64,000 nucleotides of DNA, from contig CACIRJ010000001.1 of the NCBI GenBank assembly GCA_902588975.1, positions 1 through 64,000 on the forward strand, read 5' to 3'. Of this stretch, positions 8,593 through 16,463 are shown piece after piece. The first letter of the stretch is position 1. Every line of letters starts with the position of its first letter. The notes below the pieces were generated by a model, which was not told the DNA's origin, searched no databases, and saw only the letters and a program-made list of their open reading frames with translations. This DNA is from an uncultured Pelagibacteraceae bacterium. GTDB taxonomy: Bacteria > Pseudomonadota > Alphaproteobacteria > Pelagibacterales > Pelagibacteraceae. The position numbers and the translations under genes were made by a program.

Positions 8593-9120
8593 ATGGCAAG
8601 AGTTACCGTTGAAGACTGTATAGACAAAGTAGATAGCCCTTATGAATTAGTTTTGGTTGCTAAAGAAAGAGCTACTCAACTTAATTCAGGAATTGAACCT
8701 ACATTAGATAGAGATAACGACAAACACACAGTTATTGCTTTAAGAGAAATAGCTGAAGAAACAATTAAAGTTCCAGATTTAACAGAGGCTGCAGTTTACA
8801 AACTAAGAAAACATGTAGAACAAATTGATGATACTGCTGAAGAAGATGAAGATATTGGTGATGATTTTGAGAATCAATATAAAGGTGAAATTTCAAAGAG
8901 TGGCGTACCTATTCTTCCTTCTAAAAGAGCTAGAAAAATTCCCGAAAAAATTCAAGTTTCAAAAGAGGATCTTGCTGAATTATCGCCTTCAGCTCAATCT
9001 GATGTTAATGTAGAAGCTTCAAGTGAGGCTGAAGAGAATGATGACGTTTCACTAGATCAAGTTTCAGAAGCAGAAGAACAAGTTTCAGATAACGTAAGCG
9101 ACGAAGAAAATAATTCTTAA
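8593..9120 (+). CDS. rpoZ: DNA-directed RNA polymerase omega subunit, with long acidic tail
   Basis: The N-terminus [19 protein letters not shown] and the following [11 protein letters not shown] match omega, the small subunit that helps assemble RNA polymerase around beta-prime. The conserved part ends near residue 80. The remaining ~95 residues form an acidic, low-complexity tail rich in Glu, Asp and Ser. At 175 residues it is about twice the E. coli length; long tails are common in alphaproteobacteria. The convergent CoA-transferase gene ends directly beside its stop codon. Confidence 0.93.
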   Translation: MARVTVEDCIDKVDSPYELVLVAKERATQLNSGIEPTLDRDNDKHTVIALREIAEETIKVPDLTEAAVYKLRKHVEQIDDTAEEDEDIGDDFENQYKGEISKSGVPILPSKRARKIPEKIQVSKEDLAELSPSAQSDVNVEASSEAEENDDVSLDQVSEAEEQVSDNVSDEENNS

Positions 9121-10263
9121 TTAAGAAAACTCTTTTAATATTTGTTCCCTGTGTTCATCAAGATCAGGAATGTCCCCTCTAGTACTTTTATCTTCGTATG
9201 AAGACATTTTTATAGGATTGCCTGCTAATCTAAAATCACCAACTACTTTATGATAGGCTTTAACAATCATGTTTCTTGCTTCGACTTGAGGATTTTCTAC
9301 CGCTTCTTTAATATTAAATATCGGTCCACAAGGTATCTTTAATTTTTCCATTTCACTTACCCATTCAGAGGTATTTTTTGAAGAAAGTTTATCTTCAAAA
9401 ATTGATTTTAGTTCATTCATATTTTCACATCTGAGTGAATTGGTATTAAATCTTTTATCACTGACCATTTCAGGTATTCCCAATACTTCACAAAGTTTTT
9501 CATATAATTTATCGTTACCAGCAGCAATGATTATATAACTATCTTTTGTTTTAAATGCCTCAAACGGAGCGATTGAAGGATGTCTTGATCCCATCGGTTT
9601 AGGAATTTCATTTTTAGATAAATATCTTGCAATTGCATTTTCTAAAATCGCAATTTGGCAGTCTAACATTGAAACATCTATAAACATTCCCTTGCCTGTT
9701 TTTTGTCTATCATACAAAGCTGCATTAATTCCGATTGCAGTAAAAAGGCCCGCTGTAATATCACCAATTGATGTTCCAACTCTTGTTGGTTCGCTATTTG
9801 GATGACCTGTAACGCTCATCAGTCCACCCATTCCCTGAACGACCATGTCATAAGCGGGCAATTCTTTTAAAGGTCCGGTTTGACCGAAACCAGATGCAGA
9901 CGCATATATTAATTTTGGATATTTTTTGCTTACATCTTTCCAACCATATCCCCATTTTTCTAAAGTGCCTGGTTTAAAATTTTCAACTAAAATATCTGCT
10001 TTTGCTAAAATTTTATCAAAGATTTTTTTGTCATCTTCATTTTTTAAATTAAGAGCAATACTTTCCTTTCCTCTGTTAAGTGACATAAAATATGCTGAAT
10101 AGTCTTTCACAAAAGGTCCGAATTTTCTTGAATCATCACCAATTTCTGGCGCTTCTACTTTAATTACACGTGCACCGAGATCAGATAAGATCATTGTACA
10201 ATATGGACCTACTAAAACCCTAGTAAGATCAACAACTAATAAATTTTTTAAAGGACCATCCAT
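9121..10263 (-). CDS. CaiB/BaiF family (type III) CoA-transferase
   Basis: The 380 residues have the family pattern from end to end. The N-terminus is PLKNLLVVDLTRVLVGPYCTM, then VKVEAPEIGDDSRKFGPF, then YDMVVQGMGGLMSVTG, and the Asp in DVSMLDCQIAIL that forms the acyl-enzyme anhydride in relatives such as formyl-CoA transferase. These enzymes move CoA between carboxylic acids in the cytoplasm. It is transcribed away from the TRAP transporter and malonyl-CoA decarboxylase genes, sharing an 82-bp gap. It is therefore a good candidate to activate the acid imported by that transporter. The substrate pair is not shown by the sequence. Confidence 0.93.
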   Translation of the reverse strand: MDGPLKNLLVVDLTRVLVGPYCTMILSDLGARVIKVEAPEIGDDSRKFGPFVKDYSAYFMSLNRGKESIALNLKNEDDKKIFDKILAKADILVENFKPGTLEKWGYGWKDVSKKYPKLIYASASGFGQTGPLKELPAYDMVVQGMGGLMSVTGHPNSEPTRVGTSIGDITAGLFTAIGINAALYDRQKTGKGMFIDVSMLDCQIAILENAIARYLSKNEIPKPMGSRHPSIAPFEAFKTKDSYIIIAAGNDKLYEKLCEVLGIPEMVSDKRFNTNSLRCENMNELKSIFEDKLSSKNTSEWVSEMEKLKIPCGPIFNIKEAVENPQVEARNMIVKAYHKVVGDFRLAGNPIKMSSYEDKSTRGDIPDLDEHREQILKEFS

Positions 10264-10286
10264 AATAAGTACGTCATTTCCTTATA

Positions 10287-10315
10287 TTGACTCTTATGCT
10301 CAAGTTCAATTTAAT
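10287..10315 (+). promoter_or_regulatory. Probable sigma-70-type promoter for dctP
   Basis: A -35 hexamer TTGACT (10287-10292) and a -10 hexamer TTTAAT (10310-10315) are separated by 17 bp, each matching five of six consensus bases. A purine-rich ribosome-binding site AAGGGGA (10334-10340) lies 5 nt before the dctP ATG. This is the clearest promoter-like pair in the left half of the window. No operator palindrome is evident. Confidence 0.6.
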
Positions 10316-10345
10316 ATCATCATTATAAATAAAAAGGGGAAAACT

Positions 10346-11356
10346 ATGTTAAGAAAAATAACATTATATTTGTCTTCAATAATTATAGCTTTTTCAATAG
10401 TAGGGTCTGCATATGCAGTTACATTAAAAGCAAGTCACCAATGGCCAGGTACACCAAGAGCTGATGGCTCTTTTGACCCACGTCATGAAATGGTGCAAAT
10501 TATTGCTGATGAAGTAAAAAAAGCAAACGTTGATTTAGAAATAAGAATTTATCCAGCTAAGTCACTTTATAAGCCAAAAGAACAGTGGAAACCTATGACT
10601 ACAGGTCAATTAGATATTTCTGCTTTCCCATTAGCTTATGCATCAAAATTCCATCCAGAGTTTGATGCTACATTAATGCCAGGAACTGTAAAAAATCATG
10701 AGCACGCATTGAGATTTAATAAAGGTCCAATGATGACAGAGATTAAAAAAATAATAAGTGATGCTGGTGTTGTAGTATTATCTGATGCATGGTTAGGTGG
10801 TGGTTTCGCATCAAAAACTAAATGTATCAAGAATCCAAGTGATGCTAAAGGACAAGTGATGAGAGCTGCAGGAAAAGCTTTCAACCAAATGTTAGAGGCA
10901 GCTGGCGCAGGTATCCAAAGTATGCCATCATCTGAAATTTATACTGGATTACAAACTGGTGTATTAACAGGTGCAAATACTAGTTCAGGAAGTTTTGTAA
11001 GTTACAAAATTTACGAACAAGTAAAATGTGCAACTCCTCCAGGCAAATTTGGTTTGTGGTTTATGTATGAGCCAATTTTAATGTCTAAGAAAAGCTACAA
11101 TGCTTTAAATTCTAGCCAACAAGTGGCTTTGATGAAAGCAGGAAAAGTTGCTGAAAAATATATGACAGCTCAAGTAGAGAACTTAGATAAAAAGTTTGAG
11201 GAAGCATACAAAGCTGCAGGTGTTAAATTAGTGTATATGGATGCTAAGGATCACGCTGCATGGGTTGATATTGCAATAAAATCATCTCACAAAGCTTTTG
11301 CTGAAAAAGTTCCAGGTGGCGATAAGCTAATGGAAATGGCTTTAGCAGTTAAATAA
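10346..11356 (+). CDS. dctP: TRAP transporter substrate-binding protein, DctP family
   Basis: This 336-residue protein has a Sec signal peptide ending at AYA (residues 1-24) and a mature start of VTLKASHQWPG typical of DctP receptors. The arginine-rich region GQVMRAAGKAFNQMLEAAGA (around residue 170) contains the conserved Arg that salt-bridges the carboxylate of the ligand. The protein would capture an organic acid in the periplasm and pass it to DctQM. It is the first gene of the operon, with a strong promoter and ribosome-binding site. A hairpin just after its stop may make it more abundant than the membrane subunits. Confidence 0.95.
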   Translation: MLRKITLYLSSIIIAFSIVGSAYAVTLKASHQWPGTPRADGSFDPRHEMVQIIADEVKKANVDLEIRIYPAKSLYKPKEQWKPMTTGQLDISAFPLAYASKFHPEFDATLMPGTVKNHEHALRFNKGPMMTEIKKIISDAGVVVLSDAWLGGGFASKTKCIKNPSDAKGQVMRAAGKAFNQMLEAAGAGIQSMPSSEIYTGLQTGVLTGANTSSGSFVSYKIYEQVKCATPPGKFGLWFMYEPILMSKKSYNALNSSQQVALMKAGKVAEKYMTAQVENLDKKFEEAYKAAGVKLVYMDAKDHAAWVDIAIKSSHKAFAEKVPGGDKLMEMALAVK

Positions 11357-11370
11357 AATAATATATAAAG

Positions 11371-11406
11371 AACCCCTATTTATTCTCTATAAGTAGGGGT
11401 TTTTTT
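11371..11406 (+). terminator. Hairpin plus T-run between dctP and dctQ (partial terminator or mRNA processing/stability hairpin)
   Basis: Bases 11371-11383 pair with 11389-11401 as a 13-bp stem (one T-G pair) with a 5-nt loop. The core is AACCCCTA against TAGGGGTT, and seven T residues follow (11400-11406). The T-run ends exactly where the dctQ ATG begins at 11407. It has the form of an intrinsic terminator on the plus strand, yet dctQM follow at once. It probably acts as a leaky terminator or 3' stabiliser raising dctP relative to dctQM. Confidence 0.82.
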
Positions 11407-11901
11407 ATGAAAGAAAAATACTTAAAATTCTGTGATTATGTTGCAAGAGCTTGCGGAGCTTTTGCTGTTTTAGCTTTACTCTTATCAATTCTTGTTATTG
11501 TTGAATTAGTTTTTGAAAGATACTTTTTTCAAAGAGCAATAACGTGGCAAACAGAGCTTGTTACAATGCTTCTTGTTGCTTCAACATTTATAGGAAGTGC
11601 CTATGTTTTAAGTGAAAAAGCTCATGTCAGCATGGAGTGGATTTACGATTTTTTATCAAAGAAAAATATTTTAAGACTTAAAATCTTTACCTCATTAGTC
11701 AGTTTATTATTCTTCTTAATTTTATTCTATTTTGGTTTTCTGATGGTTGAGGAAGCTTTTACTAAAAATTATTCAACGGGAACTGTTTGGGATCCTCCTT
11801 TGTGGGTACCATATTCTTCAATGATGATAGGTGCTGCGTTAATGATTTTACAATATATAGCAGAGATTATTAAGCTAACAGACGAACAGGATACTAACTA
11901 A
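11407..11901 (+). CDS. dctQ: TRAP transporter small permease, DctQ family
   Basis: A 164-residue protein with four membrane helices, matching DctQ size. The region RYFFQRAITWQTELVTMLLV (residues 38-57) carries the conserved W-x-x-E of the family. It bridges the DctP receptor and the DctM channel in the inner membrane. The ATG lies directly after a hairpin and T-run, leaving no normal ribosome-binding site, which is unusual. Its stop overlaps the dctM start by 1 nt (TAATG). Confidence 0.92.
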   Translation: MKEKYLKFCDYVARACGAFAVLALLLSILVIVELVFERYFFQRAITWQTELVTMLLVASTFIGSAYVLSEKAHVSMEWIYDFLSKKNILRLKIFTSLVSLLFFLILFYFGFLMVEEAFTKNYSTGTVWDPPLWVPYSSMMIGAALMILQYIAEIIKLTDEQDTN

Positions 11902-13232
11902 TGGATCCATTAATAATTGCAATAATAGTAGCTGTTTTTACTTTAATAGTTTTGTTTTCGGGAATACCAATTGCTTTTGGTTTAAGCTTTGTATCAATAG
12001 CTCTTTTAGTTGCTTTCGAAGGTTTCCAAATGTTAGATGTCTTTGCTGAAACTTTTTATGCAGGATTAAATTCGTTTGTACTGCTTTCAATACCAATGTT
12101 TATTTTAATGGGAATGGCAGTTGCTAATTCTCCAGCAGGAAAAGATTTATATACAGGATTGGACAGATGGTTATGGAGAGTACCGGGAGGTTTGGTTATC
12201 TCTAATATAGGAGCTTGTTCAATTTTTGCTGCACTTAGTGGATCAAGTCCTGCAACCTGTGCTGCAATTGGTACCATGGGAATTCCTGAAATGAGAAAAA
12301 GAGGATACTCAGATCAAATTGCAACAGGAACCATAGCAGCTGGAGGAACTTTAGGAGTATTAATTCCTCCAAGTATTGTTTTAATTGTTTATGGAATTGC
12401 AACTGGTACGTCTATTGGAAGATTATTTTTAAGCGGGTTGATACCTGGATTTATGCTTGCAGGTATGTTCGCTATCTGGGCACTGATACATAGTTACTTT
12501 ATTGACAAAGATTCAGCTAAAGCTCTAAAGAATAGAACGCCTCCAACTTTCAAAGAAAAAATTGAAGTTCTACCAAGGATACTTCCTTTCTTAGCAATCA
12601 TTGCTGGTGTTTTATATGTTTTATATGGTGGTGTTGCCACCCCATCAGAAGCTTCAGGTGTTGGAGCATTTTTAGTTTTTGTTTTGATTGCAGTTGTGTA
12701 CAAAATTTACCAACCAAAAAAAATATGGAATATTGTTAAAGTTTCCATGAAAGAAAGTGTGATGATAATGTTTATCATCGCAGCTTCTTATCTTTTTGCA
12801 TTTACATTATCACAACTTTACGTAACTCAATCATTAGCCCAAAGCATGGTAGAGATGAGCTCTAATAAATGGGTGGTATTTATTTTAATAAATATATTTC
12901 TGTTGATTGCTGGTTTCTTTTTACCTCCAGTTGCCGTGATTGTTATGACTTCAGCAATATTATTGCCAGTTATAACTCAACTGGGATTTGATCCGTACTG
13001 GTTTGCAATTGTATTTACAATTAATATGGAAATTGGTCTCATTACTCCACCCGTTGGATTAAACCTATATATAATCAAAGGCATAACACCAGATGTTAGT
13101 CTTTCAGAAATTTTAAAAGGATCTATACCATTTATGATAATTATGGCTTTAGCTATACTTATTTTATGCATTTTTCCTGAGATTGTAACTTGGCTACCTG
13201 ACAAAATAATGGGTAAAAGTTTAGGTTTTTAA
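11901..13232 (+). CDS. dctM: TRAP transporter large permease, DctM family
   Basis: A 443-residue protein with about twelve hydrophobic segments. Motifs typical of DctM are FALSGSSPATCAAIG-like (here FAALSGSSPATCAAIGTMG near residue 113), GGTLGVLIPPSIVLIVYGI near residue 150 and LITPPVGLNLYIIKGI near residue 375. It is the sodium-driven channel subunit moving the DctP-bound acid into the cell. It is coupled to dctQ, and malonyl-CoA decarboxylase starts 15 nt after it, linking transport to catabolism. Confidence 0.95.
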   Translation: MDPLIIAIIVAVFTLIVLFSGIPIAFGLSFVSIALLVAFEGFQMLDVFAETFYAGLNSFVLLSIPMFILMGMAVANSPAGKDLYTGLDRWLWRVPGGLVISNIGACSIFAALSGSSPATCAAIGTMGIPEMRKRGYSDQIATGTIAAGGTLGVLIPPSIVLIVYGIATGTSIGRLFLSGLIPGFMLAGMFAIWALIHSYFIDKDSAKALKNRTPPTFKEKIEVLPRILPFLAIIAGVLYVLYGGVATPSEASGVGAFLVFVLIAVVYKIYQPKKIWNIVKVSMKESVMIMFIIAASYLFAFTLSQLYVTQSLAQSMVEMSSNKWVVFILINIFLLIAGFFLPPVAVIVMTSAILLPVITQLGFDPYWFAIVFTINMEIGLITPPVGLNLYIIKGITPDVSLSEILKGSIPFMIIMALAILILCIFPEIVTWLPDKIMGKSLGF

Positions 13233-13247
13233 TATATAAAAAACACC

Positions 13248-14555
13248 ATGTTAAATATAAAAAGAATATTTGAGACAATTGCTGATGCTGGTCAAAAAAT
13301 TTTAGAGAAAAAATCATTAAAAAAATTCTCTAAAAAAAGAGATTTAATTGAACTATGTGATGATCTGTTATCATCTAAAGGAGCGGCATTTGGAATTACA
13401 TTAGCAAGAGATATTCTTTTTAGATATCATAACTTATCACATGAAGATAAATTAAAATTCTTACTTCAAGTAAATGAAAAATATAAACCTGATACAGCAA
13501 ATATTGACAATGCCATTAAAGATTATACAGAAAATAAAAATAGTAGATCAATTTTAAATTTATCAAGAATTACATCAGGAATTAGAAAAGAATTGTTTAT
13601 TAGATTAAACATGGCACCTAACGGAACAGCTGAGATTGTTTCTTTAAGAGAAGATCTACAAATGTTTTTATTAAAAAATCCTGAATTAAAAGAATTAGAT
13701 TATGATTTGATTGATATTTTTAAAAATTGGTTCAATCCTGGATTTTTAAAATTAAGAAAAATAACCTGGGACACAAAAGCTGCAATATTAGAAAAATTAT
13801 TAAAATATGAAAAAGTTCATTCGATGAAAGATATGAATGAATTGAAAATTAGATTAGGTGAAAATAGAAGATTTTTTGCATATTTTCATCCAGCATTAGA
13901 AGATGAGCCAATAATTTTTGTTGAGATTGCATTAACTAAAGGACTAGCTAAATCGATACAAGAATTGACAAGACCTAATGATGGAAAAAAAGAAGATTAT
14001 GATACAGCTACCTTTTATTCAATTAGTAACTGTCAAGAAGGGCTTTCAAGAGTTACATTGGGTAACTTCCTAATAAAGAGAGTAGTATACGAGTTACAAG
14101 AAGAGTTACCCGATGTAAAAAATTTTGGAACCTTGTCACCAATGCAAGGTTTTGCTGATTGGGTTAAATCATTGGAAAATGAGAAAATAAGTGAGATAGT
14201 TCAAAAAGATAATTTTGTAAAAGTTGAGTTTTTAAAATCTTTAGATCTTAAAATTGGAGATAGAAAATTTATTGATAATAAAGATTTACTTACAAAACTT
14301 GCTTTAAATTACTTGGCTGTACAAAAAAATGATCTAGGTTTTCCTAAAAACGATGTGTGTAGGTTTCATTTAAAAAATGGAGCTGAAATTGATGATATTG
14401 TCGTTAATGCTAACGTTTCTGATGTAGGATTTAAAAGGTCATTTGGAATCATGGTTAATTACAAATATGAACTTGGGAAAATTGAGCAAAATCATCAAGA
14501 GTATGTAAACGAAAAAAAAATTAATATATCAAGCAAGCTCAAAAAATATGTCTAG
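13248..14555 (+). CDS. Malonyl-CoA decarboxylase
   Basis: The 435 residues match malonyl-CoA decarboxylase: a helical N-terminal tetramerisation region and a C-terminal GNAT-like catalytic domain. The latter has FHPALEDEPIIFVEIALTKG (near residue 213), FYSISNCQEGLSRVTLGNFL near residue 258, and FHLKNGAEIDDIVVNANVSD near residue 370 with the conserved catalytic His. The enzyme converts malonyl-CoA to acetyl-CoA and CO2 in the cytoplasm. It lies in the TRAP operon and overlaps dusA by 8 nt. Together with the divergent CoA-transferase it suggests malonate use. The rhizobial gene is named matA; I do not assign that name here. Confidence 0.93.
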   Translation: MLNIKRIFETIADAGQKILEKKSLKKFSKKRDLIELCDDLLSSKGAAFGITLARDILFRYHNLSHEDKLKFLLQVNEKYKPDTANIDNAIKDYTENKNSRSILNLSRITSGIRKELFIRLNMAPNGTAEIVSLREDLQMFLLKNPELKELDYDLIDIFKNWFNPGFLKLRKITWDTKAAILEKLLKYEKVHSMKDMNELKIRLGENRRFFAYFHPALEDEPIIFVEIALTKGLAKSIQELTRPNDGKKEDYDTATFYSISNCQEGLSRVTLGNFLIKRVVYELQEELPDVKNFGTLSPMQGFADWVKSLENEKISEIVQKDNFVKVEFLKSLDLKIGDRKFIDNKDLLTKLALNYLAVQKNDLGFPKNDVCRFHLKNGAEIDDIVVNANVSDVGFKRSFGIMVNYKYELGKIEQNHQEYVNEKKINISSKLKKYV

Positions 14556-15549
14556 ATTAAATAGAACCGTTTCTGTTGCTCCAATGATGGACTGCACAGA
14601 CAAACATGAAAGATTTTTCTTAAGGCTGATTAGTAAAAATGTTCTTCTTTATACTGAAATGATTGTTTCAGAAGCTATTGATAGAGGAGATAAAAAGAAA
14701 CTATTAGAGTTTGATATGAGGGAAAAACCTGTTGCTTTGCAGTTAGGAGGTTCTTCTCCAAAATTATTAGGAAATGCCGCATATTTAGGCGAAGAATTTG
14801 GCTACGATGAAATAAATTTAAATTTAGGTTGTCCAAGTAAAAAAGTTCAGAAAAATAGATTTGGGGCTTGTTTAATTCAAGAACCTAATCTTGTTGCTGA
14901 TTGTCTAAGTGAAATGATTTCAAAAACATCACTTCCTGTAACAGTTAAAACTAGAATCGGATATGACAATGTTGATCAATACGAAAATTTATATAATTTT
15001 GTGAATATTTTAAAAGAAACAGGTGTTAATACTTTTATAATCCATGCCAGAAAAGCAATGTTGGGAAAATTTACGCCTAAACAAAATTTAAACATTCCAC
15101 CTTTAAAATATGAATACGTAAATAGATTAAAAAAAGATTTTCAAGATTTAGAAATAATAATTAATGGAGGCATAACGTCTACTGACCAAATCAAAGAACA
15201 TTTAGATAATGTAGATGGTGTTATGATTGGAAGGTCAATTTATCATTCACCTTATATGTTAGCAGATATTGAGAACCAAATTTTTAATAATAGTGAAGTT
15301 TTGACAAGACAAGAAGTTGTTGAGAAACTAATTGAGTATGTAAAAGAAGAAATTAAAAAGGGTACAAGATTAAATCAAATCATGAGACATACTCTTGGTT
15401 TATTTCATGGACAAACAGGTTCTAGTTTTTGGAAAAGATATTTAAGTGAAAATATGTGTGTAAGAGATGCCGATGTTAAAAAAATTGATCACATAATGGA
15501 TAAAGTAAAATTTAATCCACAAAGTATATCGGTAGGTCAAATTGAATAA
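14548..15549 (+). CDS. dusA: tRNA-dihydrouridine synthase A
   Basis: A 333-residue FMN-dependent TIM-barrel enzyme. The N-terminus SVAPMMDCTDKHERFFLR corresponds to the PMxDxTDRHxR signature of DusA. The catalytic loop NLNLGCPSKKVQKNRFGACL (around residue 92) holds the active-site Cys, and VKTRIGYDN, FIIHARKAML and INGGITSTDQI are FMN and substrate contacts. It reduces uridines at positions 20/20a of the tRNA D-loop. Its first codons overlap the decarboxylase gene by 8 nt, so it appears to be a housekeeping passenger in the transport operon. Confidence 0.94.
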   Translation: MSRLNRTVSVAPMMDCTDKHERFFLRLISKNVLLYTEMIVSEAIDRGDKKKLLEFDMREKPVALQLGGSSPKLLGNAAYLGEEFGYDEINLNLGCPSKKVQKNRFGACLIQEPNLVADCLSEMISKTSLPVTVKTRIGYDNVDQYENLYNFVNILKETGVNTFIIHARKAMLGKFTPKQNLNIPPLKYEYVNRLKKDFQDLEIIINGGITSTDQIKEHLDNVDGVMIGRSIYHSPYMLADIENQIFNNSEVLTRQEVVEKLIEYVKEEIKKGTRLNQIMRHTLGLFHGQTGSSFWKRYLSENMCVRDADVKKIDHIMDKVKFNPQSISVGQIE

Positions 15550-16375
15550 TACTCTTTTAGAGATTAATAATATTTATTTTATTTTTTTAATGATGGCAGC
15601 CGCTGTTCCAGTCGGTTTCTTTGCGGGATTTTTTGGAATTGGTGGAGGTTTGATATCTGTACCATTTTTATTTTTTGTGTTTGAAGCATTTAATGTAGAT
15701 AAAGATTATTTAATGCATTTATCTGTAGGGACAGCTTTTTCAATAACAATTTTAACAGCTACAGCTTCAGTATTAACTCATAGAAAGTATAATGCTGTTG
15801 ATTTTAATATTATAAAAAATTATGGAACATTTGTAATAATAGGCGTTTTCTCTGGAACATTGATGGCAGCATTGATGAATACTAAAACTTTATTATTTTT
15901 TTTTTCTGCCGTTGTTTTCTTTTTTGGAGCTTACTTGTTGTTACAAAGTGAAAAGAAAAAAAAAATTAAAAAAAAATTTAATATTTTTCCTAGAATAATA
16001 TTTGGATTTTTGTCAGGATTAATATCCGCTCCTATGGGCATAACAGGAGCTATGATGAATGTTCCTATACTAAGATATTTTGGCTATCCAATTAACTTAG
16101 CTATAGGAAGTTCTGCAGCGATTGGATTTATAATAGCCTTATTTGGATCAATCGGATTTTTTACATCTGGCATGATGTTAAAAGCAGATATCCCATTAAG
16201 CATAGGGTTTATTAATATACCTGCATTTATAATATTTGTTCCTATAACAACATTCATGGCAAGGATTGGAGCAAAAACTGTTCAAGATCTAGATAGAGTT
16301 AAAACACAGAGATTATTTGGTGTTTTTTTATATGTTATCGGTACTTTATTTCTATATAGATTTTTAGTGACTTAG
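15542..16375 (+). CDS. TauE/SafE family sulfite/anion exporter
   Basis: A 277-residue protein with about eight membrane helices. It carries GFFAGFFGIGGGLISVPFL (residues 20-38) and the second repeat SGLISAPMGITGAMMNVPIL, both hallmarks of TauE/SafE. Relatives export sulfite or sulfoacetate, or move other small anions. The frame opens with TTG at 15542, overlapping dusA by 8 nt; an internal ATG at 15590 is a credible alternative start. In context it may export a product of the upstream pathway, but this is a guess. Confidence 0.85.
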   Translation: MNNTLLEINNIYFIFLMMAAAVPVGFFAGFFGIGGGLISVPFLFFVFEAFNVDKDYLMHLSVGTAFSITILTATASVLTHRKYNAVDFNIIKNYGTFVIIGVFSGTLMAALMNTKTLLFFFSAVVFFFGAYLLLQSEKKKKIKKKFNIFPRIIFGFLSGLISAPMGITGAMMNVPILRYFGYPINLAIGSSAAIGFIIALFGSIGFFTSGMMLKADIPLSIGFINIPAFIIFVPITTFMARIGAKTVQDLDRVKTQRLFGVFLYVIGTLFLYRFLVT

Positions 16376-16410
16376 GAGACGAGGTGGTTTCAGTCTCCCT
16401 CCGCCACCCC
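16375..16410. other. GC-rich potential pseudoknot at the end of the exporter gene
   Basis: A 36-bp block of about two-thirds G+C stands out from the AT-rich surroundings. GGAGAC (16375-16380) can pair with GTCTCC (16393-16398), and GGTGG (16383-16387) with CCACC (16404-16408). The two stems interlock, as in an H-type pseudoknot. The block starts inside the exporter stop codon and lies between two converging genes. Its right end, CTCCGCCACC, looks like a tRNA 3' end, but no tRNA can be folded. Its function is unknown. Confidence 0.5.
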
Positions 16411-16463
16411 AAATACATATTATTCGATTCTCTAACTTTTTCTTAACTCTTTATAGTTGAATT

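Noticed and set aside
16385-16410. A possible tRNA or tmRNA gene, because the end reads like a tRNA acceptor stem and CCA
   Set aside because: No matching 5' acceptor strand, D-arm or anticodon arm is present, and the would-be T-loop lacks the TTCRA pattern. I keep only the GC-rich structured element.
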